Source of the DNA: an uncultured Lachnospiraceae bacterium
Lineage (GTDB): Bacteria; Bacillota; Clostridia; Lachnospirales; Lachnospiraceae
Assembly (NCBI GenBank): GCA_910579325.1
Contig: CAJTTU010000051.1
Location: forward strand, 1-23,585
Direction of reading: 5' to 3'
DNA length: 23,585 nucleotides
Shown: piece by piece, positions 1 to 6,251 of the stretch
How positions within the stretch are numbered: position 1 is the first letter of the stretch
How the letters are laid out: the number at the start of each line of letters is the position of its first letter
The notes under the pieces: generated by a model
Database searches by the model: none
The model's input: the letters and a program-made list of their open reading frames with translations, nothing else
Told to the model about the DNA's origin: nothing
Made by a program: the position numbers and the translations under genes

Positions 1-119
1 TTGGTTTTCGTTCTGAAATAAAATCTTTTAAAAGAAATTTTTCAGGGTTGGTTATACTGTTCAATTATCAAGGTTCTGTCTTATTTCTCTCTGCCGTCTC
101 AGGTGTTCCCCCCGGCAGC
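1..119 (-). promoter_or_regulatory. rRNA operon 5' leader (16S rRNA lies off the left edge)
   Basis: Read on the minus strand, this is the transcribed leader after the promoter at 126-154. It opens with a hairpin whose arms CTGCCG (91-96) and CGGCAG (113-118) pair. It then carries a tract of the type AACCTTGATAATTGAACAG (about 56-75), which resembles the leader segment found ahead of 16S genes in Clostridia. A further AT-rich hairpin closes with CTGAAA/TTTCAG arms near 10-46. No reading frame in it looks coding. The leader assignment is inferred from promoter strength, leader wording and the dnaX-recR neighbourhood, because the 16S sequence itself is not in the window. Confidence 0.7.
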
Positions 120-125
120 TCATAT

Positions 126-154
126 AGAATACCACAGCTTTTTCTTCCTGTCAA
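126..154 (-). promoter_or_regulatory. strong promoter, probably of an rRNA operon
   Basis: Minus-strand -35 TTGACA (149-154), 17-nt spacer, -10 TATTCT (126-131). Directly upstream (155-190) are long A-tracts broken by single bases, the form of an UP element contacted by the RNA polymerase alpha subunit. A near-consensus promoter with an UP element and a leader like that of clostridial 16S genes points to a stable-RNA promoter. It fires away from the cvpA gene and out of the window. Confidence 0.8.
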
Positions 155-203
155 CAACTTTTTTCATTTTTTTCAATTTTTTTTATTTCACCCTCAGATA
201 AAC

Positions 204-950
204 CTAAACACCGCCTGTTCCTCTCGGCAAAATCAGCCAGGCCAGCGGGTTATTTCTATAGAGAAAAAGCAGCATACTGCTCTCCTGAATCATATTCAGT
301 ACAGGCACCATCCGCTCATATCCTGCGCACATAGCGATCACCAGACCCAGAAGCCAGAGAATCACCACACCCCGGATCAGGCCCAGAAGCAGACCCGCAA
401 CACGGTTCAGCATCGACAGCACCGGAATCGCCCCAATCACCTCCGCAACAAGCAAGCCAATCCGAATGAGCAGATAAGCAATCAGGACCGATATCACATA
501 GGAAATGGCCTTGATCAAAATATTGCTGTAGTAATCCACATAATAATCTGCGATCCTCTCCAGGCCGGCCTGCTGAAAGAGCTGATCCGCCGTCAGCCCC
601 TGAAGCCCCAGTTTTTCCCCGACCTGTTCCAGCGGAAGCCCCCGCAGGGCATCCTCCCAGGATTTCGGCAATGCTTTGCCATCCCCGAATTCTCCGACAG
701 CCCCATCAAACGCCGCATGCTCCTCCGCCTCAGCCAGAAGCTCATAAACCGTATGGCGAACCGTTTCTTCAATCCCCGTTCGTTCCCTCACTGCCGCAGT
801 CACGATCGGATGAATTGCCGATACAATCACGATCGCAGCCAGAAAAGAGGTCATTGTAATCGCCGTTTTAAAAAAGCCCTTCCGAAAACCGGAAAAGGCT
901 GATAGCAAAAGAATAACGGCCGTCGCAACAAACACAATGTTCATCTTCAA
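204..950 (-). CDS. CvpA family membrane protein
   Basis: A 248-residue integral membrane protein of the CvpA family (colicin V production type), whose function in Firmicutes is poorly defined. The N-terminal segment (residues 4-45) has two hydrophobic helices around a GFRKGF motif, typical of CvpA. A hydrophilic middle (about 50-135) is followed by two or three hydrophobic helices (140-165, 170-210). Transcribed after the HAD phosphatase gene with only a few bases between, so the two are probably translationally coupled. Two starts are possible: TTG at 950 or ATG at 944; neither has a strong Shine-Dalgarno, and the ATG is the more ordinary choice. The stop is followed by the UP element of the rRNA promoter. 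The family call is fairly sure; the biological role is unknown. Confidence 0.75.
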   Translation of the reverse strand: MKMNIVFVATAVILLLSAFSGFRKGFFKTAITMTSFLAAIVIVSAIHPIVTAAVRERTGIEETVRHTVYELLAEAEEHAAFDGAVGEFGDGKALPKSWEDALRGLPLEQVGEKLGLQGLTADQLFQQAGLERIADYYVDYYSNILIKAISYVISVLIAYLLIRIGLLVAEVIGAIPVLSMLNRVAGLLLGLIRGVVILWLLGLVIAMCAGYERMVPVLNMIQESSMLLFLYRNNPLAWLILPRGTGGV

Positions 951-952
951 TC

Positions 953-1780
953 TTATATCACACTCAACTTTCTGATCACCATATCCGCCACTCCGTCTTC
1001 ATCATTGCTGAGGGTAATCACATCCGCCGCCGCTTTGATCTCATCGCTGGCATTTCCCATCGCTACGCCGATGCCGGCCTCCTGAAGCATATTCATATCA
1101 TTATAGCTGTCTCCAAAGGCCATCACATGGTCCATCCCGATGCCCAGATAGCGGCACAGACTGCGCAGTCCGTTTCCCTTTGTGGCATACTTATCATTTA
1201 ACTCCAGGTTCGCCGCCAGAGAGGAGGTAACCGTATAATTCGAGCGTTCCCGCATCTCGTCCCAGATTTTTTTCCGCAGTTCCAGATCCGCAAACAACAG
1301 ATTCACCTTCTCTACGCCGTCCCCGGTCTGGCTCAGATAATTGCGCACGCTGACAATCGGCGTTCTGGACGCAACCAGCATCTGTCTGATAGCCTCATCC
1401 ACCGGAACCCGCTTCACATATTCATAGAACGCCTGCTCCGTATACCCGACGCCGTCGGCAAAAAAGTCAAACATGATATCCTTCGGCTTCACATAATCAT
1501 ACAGCTCAATCGCCTGCTTTGCCGGGAGCAGATGTTCTTCGATCAGCTCCCCGGTCTGCAGATCCTTCACAATCGCGCCGTTTGCCATCACCGCATAACG
1601 AACACAGCCCAGCTTTTTCAGAAGCGGCTGAATTCCCCATACGGTCCGTCCGGTTGCCAGAACAATATAAATTTCCCGTTCCGCCGCCTTTTGCAGCACT
1701 TCAACCGTTTTGTCCGACACTTCTTTTTTGCTGTTCAGAAGAGTACCGTCCAAATCCAGAGCAATCATTTTTATTTCCAA
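953..1780 (-). CDS. Cof-type HAD-IIB family phosphatase
   Basis: A haloacid dehalogenase superfamily hydrolase of the Cof/IIB type, presumably a cytosolic phosphatase acting on sugar phosphates or similar small metabolites. Motif I is DLDGT (residues 9-13) with the nucleophile and acid/base aspartates. Motif III is the lysine in the YATKGNGL segment (near 198-205), and motif IV is GDSYNDMNML (near 223-232). The C2-type cap lies between motifs I and III. Length (275 aa) is normal. The start taken is TTG at 1780 behind a purine-rich stretch (AAGGGGG); an ATG at 1768 would remove four residues. It sits 80 bp after the TPR gene and immediately before cvpA, probably one operon. The substrate cannot be told from sequence. 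Confidence 0.88.
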   Translation of the reverse strand: MEIKMIALDLDGTLLNSKKEVSDKTVEVLQKAAEREIYIVLATGRTVWGIQPLLKKLGCVRYAVMANGAIVKDLQTGELIEEHLLPAKQAIELYDYVKPKDIMFDFFADGVGYTEQAFYEYVKRVPVDEAIRQMLVASRTPIVSVRNYLSQTGDGVEKVNLLFADLELRKKIWDEMRERSNYTVTSSLAANLELNDKYATKGNGLRSLCRYLGIGMDHVMAFGDSYNDMNMLQEAGIGVAMGNASDEIKAAADVITLSNDEDGVADMVIRKLSVI

Positions 1781-1860
1781 AAAACCTTTTCCCCCTTATA
1801 CACCCCGCACTGTCATTTTTCAGGCTATTCTATTAGTATCCATCGGCGCGCTGACATTCC

Positions 1861-4098
1861 TTACATTTTAAAATGCGCTTCTTTCAGGATCAGTCTGCCC
1901 TCTTTATCATATTTGGAAGCAAACAGGCCGCCCAGTCCCCTTTTATCCGCACGGATCACTGCGGCTTCAGTGACCTCTCTGGCCAGACCGTCGTTTAAGA
2001 TTTCCCCTTCCTCACTGTACTTATCTGCCAGCGCGTAAATGGCCAGACCGGCAATTTCCTCGATCACACAATCCAGTTCTTCCGCGTACTCTTTAATTTT
2101 CGCCACAAAAGCAGGCACCGACAGCTCCGCCGCCCCTTCCTGACGACTTTCTCTGACCGGTTCCGACGCCGCCTGTCTCATCTCCTCATCCTGATATACC
2201 ATATTCTCTGCCATGGAAACCAGATTTTCCTTGATCTTTTCTGGGTCAATACCGGTTACCCCATTATACTGAGATTGCCCCGCATCTGCAACGCCATACT
2301 GAGGCTGCCTCATACCGGAAAATCCCGAATATGGCTGTTCCAAAGTAACCGGCCGCACAATCGGATCCGGGATCTGACTGTCTAAATCTAAAAGATCCGG
2401 CTCTGCGGAAGCCGCCTGTTCTTCCATAGCAAATTTCGCGTCTATCATAGACTGTTCCGGCATCATCACCGGTCTGATCTGAATTCTGCTGGCTTCCTTC
2501 CTTGCCCGTTCCTCCTGTTCAATCCGATAAAGCACCTCCACCATAGCTTCCTTTGCTCTGGCGTCCAGCTGCTCGATCCCCTCTGCCGTATCCACAAAGA
2601 CAACAATATTCTGCAGATCATTTTTCTGTGTCGTCCTTAAGATTTCCATCAGCGTCATATTCGAAAGCTGGGATGCCTCCACAATCACCAGATCCGCTCC
2701 GTTCAGCTTGCTGATGGAATTGCCAAATCCCAGCAGATTCAGCTTTGTTCCTGTGATTCTCGCAACCTTGTTCGCCTTTTTGCCTTCCATCCGATGCAAT
2801 TCTTTGATGGCCTCAGTGGCATATTCCATGCCTCTGTCCGTTCCCGGAGCAGACACATACAAAAGCCCCTGAACCATGCCCGAATCCCGCTTTTCCTGAA
2901 TGTTCTCATCGCTTCCGGCATTCAGCTCTCTGTTAAAATTGAGAATCACTTCTTCTACGTCGCTCTCCCAGTTGCCTCCTGCTGCCTCCTGCATACCGTC
3001 GGCTTCTTCCATATTCCTGTCGTATGTATGTTCGTCAGCCGTTTCTTTCCTTTCCGGCTCCGCCATGAAAACGCCTGCAGTCTGCTCCGACGCCGCATTC
3101 ACAGGGCCCGCATGTCCGTTCTGCACCGCGCCGCCGCCCGGAATCTGATCATTCTCATAGTTCATTCCGCTCTCCTGATTCATCACATCCATATCTCCTT
3201 CTTGTTCTGCCTCAGCCATCAAGTTCTCCATATTCCCATAAGCCAGATCATCCTCTGAAAGCGATTCTGTCGGATTTACTGAATCGTCCCCGGGAACAGA
3301 TTCTGCCGGCCCCACCGGTCCGTCTCCGGAAATCGATTCCTCCGAATTGACTGTGTCCTCCACAGCCGTCGCCGCCATCTGGACCTCAGCCTCTCTGCGC
3401 ATCTCCTTCCAAACCTGGGCTTCCTCAATCTTTTTCTCTACCCGAATCTCATATTCCTCAGCAACCTGACGGAGCTGCGCTTCGTATTTATCCCGATTTT
3501 TTACCTTTTCTTCCTGATCCGGAGTCAGCGGCGCATAAACTGACTTTAAACGGGCAGCCCGCTCCACAAAAGGCCCCACGCTGAACCAGAGGATAATATC
3601 GTCGCATAACTTCACGCAGGCGTCTCTGCGCCCCGCCTTATGGTAAAGCCTGGCCAGCTCATAAGACCACCGCTCGTCAAACTCTTTTTTTATGTAAGCT
3701 TCCAGAATCTCTATCTGATCCGCAAGCGGGGCATTCTGCGCCGCCAGAATCTCATATCTTAACGTATAAGCACCCCTGTCGTCAGGAGCCAGCTCCGTAT
3801 ACTCTCTGTAAAACATTTCCGCTTCGTCAAAATTGCGCTCTTTTGCGGAAAGCTCCGTTAATTTATAAATCAGCCGACGGCCTCCCGGTCCGTTTTCATA
3901 TAACAGCATCAAAATATTTTTGGCATCCGTATAACGTCGGTTGCGCTCATAAATCATCGACACAACCGACAGTGTCCTGGTATCCTTCACCCGCTTCCAG
4001 TCGATGCTGTCCGCTACCTCCGCGGCCGTCTCGAAATCCCGGCTGTCCACCAGTTTTTTTATTTTTTCTACTTTGATGTTATATTCAAACTTATCCAA
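1861..4098 (-). CDS. TPR protein with degenerate AAA+-like region, unknown function
   Basis: A 745-residue protein, start corrected to a TTG at 4098. An ATG at 4239 is open in the same frame, but a consensus promoter (4144-4172) lies inside that extension, and the TTG has a GAGGA site 7 nt upstream. Residues about 5-190 form helical TPR-like repeats of tidy A/B pattern. Residues 205-250 are a charged, coiled-coil-like helix, and 250-400 are acidic, low-complexity and probably disordered, with loose repeats. Residues about 405-530 look like the core of a AAA+ ATPase: a beta strand, an AIKELHR helix, a VARITGTKLN strand, and an ADLVIVEAS strand in the Walker B position. The phosphate-binding loop reads SAPGTDRG, without lysine. 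The C-terminal 80 residues resemble a AAA+ helical lid. It is probably a scaffold that does not hydrolyse ATP. Fold assignment is inference. Confidence 0.7.
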   Translation of the reverse strand: MDKFEYNIKVEKIKKLVDSRDFETAAEVADSIDWKRVKDTRTLSVVSMIYERNRRYTDAKNILMLLYENGPGGRRLIYKLTELSAKERNFDEAEMFYREYTELAPDDRGAYTLRYEILAAQNAPLADQIEILEAYIKKEFDERWSYELARLYHKAGRRDACVKLCDDIILWFSVGPFVERAARLKSVYAPLTPDQEEKVKNRDKYEAQLRQVAEEYEIRVEKKIEEAQVWKEMRREAEVQMAATAVEDTVNSEESISGDGPVGPAESVPGDDSVNPTESLSEDDLAYGNMENLMAEAEQEGDMDVMNQESGMNYENDQIPGGGAVQNGHAGPVNAASEQTAGVFMAEPERKETADEHTYDRNMEEADGMQEAAGGNWESDVEEVILNFNRELNAGSDENIQEKRDSGMVQGLLYVSAPGTDRGMEYATEAIKELHRMEGKKANKVARITGTKLNLLGFGNSISKLNGADLVIVEASQLSNMTLMEILRTTQKNDLQNIVVFVDTAEGIEQLDARAKEAMVEVLYRIEQEERARKEASRIQIRPVMMPEQSMIDAKFAMEEQAASAEPDLLDLDSQIPDPIVRPVTLEQPYSGFSGMRQPQYGVADAGQSQYNGVTGIDPEKIKENLVSMAENMVYQDEEMRQAASEPVRESRQEGAAELSVPAFVAKIKEYAEELDCVIEEIAGLAIYALADKYSEEGEILNDGLAREVTEAAVIRADKRGLGGLFASKYDKEGRLILKEAHFKM

Positions 4099-4143
4099 TC
4101 GTTTTTCCTCTTCATATCTTTTCTCATCCGTCTGCCTCTCATA

Positions 4144-4172
4144 ATAGTAACATAGCTGTTTTCTCTTGTCAA
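4144..4172 (-). promoter_or_regulatory. promoter of the TPR/HAD/cvpA genes
   Basis: Minus-strand -35 TTGACA (4167-4172), 17-nt spacer, -10 TACTAT (4144-4149). Transcription would start near 4137, giving a leader of about 40 nt before the TTG start at 4098. This rules out the upstream in-frame ATG at 4239 for transcripts from this promoter. Confidence 0.75.
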
Positions 4173-4178
4173 ACCACC

Positions 4179-4207
4179 ATCCGAAAACTTTAGAATAACT
4201 TTCGGAT
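4179..4207. repeat. 8-bp inverted repeat upstream of the TPR promoter
   Basis: ATCCGAAA (4179-4186) and TTTCGGAT (4200-4207) are perfect inverted arms 13 bp apart, ending 7 bp before the -35 box. It could be a regulator binding site; it also directly abuts the preceding terminator's T-tract. Function not shown. Confidence 0.4.
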
Positions 4208-4258
4208 AAAAATAAAGAACTGTTTTCCAGACTCTTCATGTTCTGGAAAACAGTTCTT
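4205..4258 (-). terminator. intrinsic terminator with 17-bp perfect stem
   Basis: Arms 4215-4231 and 4242-4258 are perfectly complementary over 17 bp with a 10-nt loop. On the minus strand the stem is followed by TTTATTTTTAT (4204-4214). It ends the transcription unit that begins at 4851-4879 and insulates the TPR gene promoter from it. The stem has few G/C pairs but is long. On the plus strand the hairpin is followed by an AT-rich tract, so it may act weakly both ways. Confidence 0.7.
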
Positions 4259-4277
4259 AATATTCAATTTTTTATAT

Positions 4278-4355
4278 TCAAATTTTTATCATCGGAGTTT
4301 CTTTTTTCTGTGTTATACTTTCCGCAACCTTCGCTTGAGAACCAATCCGGCTCAT
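4278..4355 (-). CDS. possible 25-residue small protein
   Basis: ATG at 4355 opens a 25-codon frame (MSRIGSQAKVAESI…, charged, basic) ending just before the terminator at 4215-4258. An AAAGGAGGT site lies upstream, but 12 nt from the ATG, longer than usual. No relatives recognised. It may be chance within a non-coding RNA. Confidence 0.22.
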   Translation of the reverse strand: MSRIGSQAKVAESITQKKETPMIKI

Positions 4356-4684
4356 CTATTACAGCGACCTCCTTTTTCCGGAAGGATTCTGTCTCCTGAT
4401 TATGGCTTTGTCACAGCTTAAGCAATTCCTGCCAGCCTGTCTTAAGCGTCATAACCAATTCGCAATACATGTTCCACCTGATCCTGAAGCGGTCCAAATT
4501 CAATCTTCCCGCTCTTCATTGTTAAATACCGGTTTCTTTACACCTGATATTTTTCTTTTCTGAGGTCTATGGAATCCATCCCAATTTCATTCCGGTTGGG
4601 AACAGGCTGTCACATCTGATCCGACTCTCGATCACTCCGATTCTTTCGATTTTCCTCTCTCACTGTGTTCGGATTCTTACTCGA

Positions 4685-4777
4685 TCAATTTATGAAGCTA
4701 AAGGCAATTCCTGCGGAAAACCTGTCTTCCCAACCGTATGAAATTGAATTTCCATAGTGTTCTGTCATATTGTCCAC
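4685..4777 (-). CDS. possible 30-residue small protein
   Basis: GTG at 4777 starts a 30-codon frame (VDNMTEHYGNSISYGW…, ending FIN) about 65 nt after the expected transcription start, preceded by GGTGGTGA at suitable spacing. Composition is protein-like (aromatic and acidic residues) but the length gives no real support. It overlaps one arm of an inverted repeat, so the sequence could equally be RNA structure. Confidence 0.2.
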   Translation of the reverse strand: MDNMTEHYGNSISYGWEDRFSAGIAFSFIN

Positions 4778-4850
4778 TGGAATCACCACCATTTCTTAAC
4801 TGATTATCAACGGTACCTTTCTCGTCAGTCCCGATTGATTTGTTGTTCTT

Positions 4851-4908
4851 ATCTTAGCACAACCCTTCTGTTTTGTCAACACATTTTTTCAAAAAAATAT
4901 ATTTTTTT
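4851..4908 (-). promoter_or_regulatory. strong promoter with UP-like AT palindrome for the 4215-4845 RNA
   Basis: Minus-strand -35 TTGACA (4874-4879), 17-nt spacer, -10 TAAGAT (4851-4856). Upstream is an AT-only region containing a perfect 18-bp palindrome of seven A, TATA, seven T (4891-4908). This resembles an UP element and suggests high expression. The remaining bases up to recR (4909-5077) are AT-rich and hold nothing I can assign, apart from a chance-sized 18-codon frame. Confidence 0.65.
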
Positions 4909-5077
4909 ACTTTATTATTTGCATATTTTATTTTAATTCTTTTAATAATACTAATTTACATAAATATTTCGACAATTCTAAACAGTAACGCATCAAAGCA
5001 ACGCCGTATCATACGCACCCCTTCTTCATATACCATTCGTTCTCAATGTACGCCCGGAATCTCGCAATGTCTGCTCC

Positions 5078-5674
5078 TCACAACTCCACACGTCCTTCCA
5101 GCGCCCGCAGAAGGGTCACTTCATCGATATATTCCAGATCTCCGCCCACCGGAACGCCGCTGGCAATCCGGGTCACTTTAATCCCTGTGGGCTTTACCAG
5201 CTTGCTGATATACATGGCCGTCGTCTCCCCTTCCAGACTGGAATTGGTGGCGATAATCAGCTCTTTCACGTCTCCCTGAAGGCGGCTGATCAGTTCCTTT
5301 AATCGGATATCATTAGGTCCGATCCCCAGAGCCGGGGAAATAGCGCCATGAAGCACATGGTACACGCCCTCATATCTCCCTGTTTTCTCATAGGCCGCCA
5401 AATCTCTTGTATTCTCCACAACCATAATCGTACTCTGATCCCGTTTCGGACTGCCGCAGATCGGACATAACTCCTGATCTGTCAATGTAAAGCACTGCTT
5501 ACAGTACTTCACATTCTGTCGAGCCAAAAGAATCGTCCGGGAAAGATGGCTGACGGAATCCATCGGCATATTAATAATATGAAAAGCCAGACGCTGTGCG
5601 GATTTGCTCCCCACGCCTGGCAGCTTTGACAGTTCTTCGATTAAATTTGATATCTGTGTGCTGAAATAATCCAT
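5078..5674 (-). CDS. recR: recombination mediator protein RecR
   Basis: RecR works with RecO (and RecF) to load RecA on gapped or SSB-coated DNA during recombinational repair. The 198-residue protein has the family layout: an N-terminal helix-hairpin-helix (about 10-40, KLPGVGSKSAQRLA), a four-cysteine zinc site (Cys58, 61, 70, 73), a Toprim domain (about 80-175, with ATNSSLEGETTA) and a C-terminal ALEGR motif. The start is placed at the ATG at 5674, preceded by AAAGAGG at 6-7 nt and matching the usual MDYxSTQI beginning; a start seven codons upstream has no such support. Last gene of the pfkA-dnaX-ybaB-recR set, separated from ybaB by an unusually long 194-nt structured gap. Confidence 0.97.
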   Translation of the reverse strand: MDYFSTQISNLIEELSKLPGVGSKSAQRLAFHIINMPMDSVSHLSRTILLARQNVKYCKQCFTLTDQELCPICGSPKRDQSTIMVVENTRDLAAYEKTGRYEGVYHVLHGAISPALGIGPNDIRLKELISRLQGDVKELIIATNSSLEGETTAMYISKLVKPTGIKVTRIASGVPVGGDLEYIDEVTLLRALEGRVEL

Positions 5675-5710
5675 AGTTTCCTCTTTGATCAACATACCGG
5701 TTAATATACC

Positions 5711-5745
5711 GGCGCGAAAATCCAGTTTCCCAAGATTTCCGCGCC
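5711..5745. promoter_or_regulatory. hairpin in the ybaB-recR gap
   Basis: GGCGCGAAAATC (5711-5722) pairs with GATTTCCGCGCC (5734-5745) over 12 positions, with one position that is a G-U pair in the minus-strand transcript and a mismatch on the plus strand. It lies 36 nt before the recR start. A second short stem (ACCGG arms, about 5696-5712) is adjacent. They may be a processing or translational control element between ybaB and recR. The rest of the gap (5746-5868) is GC-rich with further short stems and a 27-codon GTG-started frame I cannot support. Confidence 0.35.
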
Positions 5746-5868
5746 GCCTATGCGTCGCCTTTATGCGGCGTATTGCTTTTTTGCCCGCGCAGCCCCGCTC
5801 CGCCCAAGCAGATCCGGCTTGTCTTCAGCCATACGCCGTTTCACTGCTTTCCACGGCAAAACAATTCG

Positions 5869-6213
5869 TTAAAACGGCAGTCCTCCGCCGATTCCGCCTG
5901 TAATCTTGCCCATCTTCTGCGCCGCGTCCTCTTCCATCGCCCGGTAGGCCTCATTGGCCGCCGCCATAATCAGGTCCTGCAGCATTTCGATATCGTCAGG
6001 ATCTACCACTTCCTCCGAAAGCTTTACGGCTACGATCTCTTTTTTTCCTGAAACCGTCACCTCCACAGCGCCGCCGCCCGCTTTAGCGGAATAAGTCTTT
6101 TCCTCCAATTCCTTCGTCGCTTCTTCCATCTGGCGCTGCATCTTCTGCGCCTGTTTCATTAAATTCCCCATATTTCCGGGCATCCCGCCGGGAAATCCTC
6201 CTCTTTTCGCCAT
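5869..6213 (-). CDS. ybaB: YbaB/EbfC family nucleoid-associated protein
   Basis: A small dimeric DNA-binding protein of the YbaB/EbfC family, thought to coat or bend DNA. The 114 residues show the family pattern: Gly/Met-rich head (MAKRGGFPGGMPGNMGNLMKQ), an amphipathic helix with KMQRQMEEATKELEEK, a central beta region (GAVEVTVSGKKEIVAVKL) and the DPDDIEMLQDLIMAAANEA helix. The gene lies 38 nt after dnaX with a ribosome site (AGGAGGATTCG) before the ATG, and belongs to the widely conserved dnaX-ybaB-recR cluster. Confidence 0.96.
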   Translation of the reverse strand: MAKRGGFPGGMPGNMGNLMKQAQKMQRQMEEATKELEEKTYSAKAGGGAVEVTVSGKKEIVAVKLSEEVVDPDDIEMLQDLIMAAANEAYRAMEEDAAQKMGKITGGIGGGLPF

Positions 6214-6251
6214 AAACGAATCCTCCTGTCATTTTTCAAATAAGTCCGGAC

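Larger units (their letters stand above)
4215..4845 (-). ncRNA. candidate ~630-nt non-coding RNA between recR and the TPR gene
   Basis: A stretch with a consensus promoter at one end and a perfect-stem terminator at the other, and no ORF over about 30 codons in between. Internal structure includes an imperfect inverted repeat of about 26 nt (4581-4604 against 4721-4747; shared core CAATTTCAT plus GGTTGGGAA) enclosing about 115 nt, and an imperfect direct repeat of about 38 nt (4409-4443 and 4690-4728) with the 11-nt core GCAATTCCTGC in both copies. I do not recognise it as tmRNA, RNase P RNA, 6S or SRP RNA, as their signature motifs are absent. Alternatives are a transcript carrying several very small proteins (see 4278-4355 and 4685-4777) or a decayed gene. 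Confidence 0.4.

Noticed and set aside
48..902. 284-codon open frame on the plus strand opposite cvpA
   Set aside because: His/Gln/Pro/Arg-rich translation, no ribosome site, crosses the rRNA promoter; an antisense shadow of the CvpA gene.
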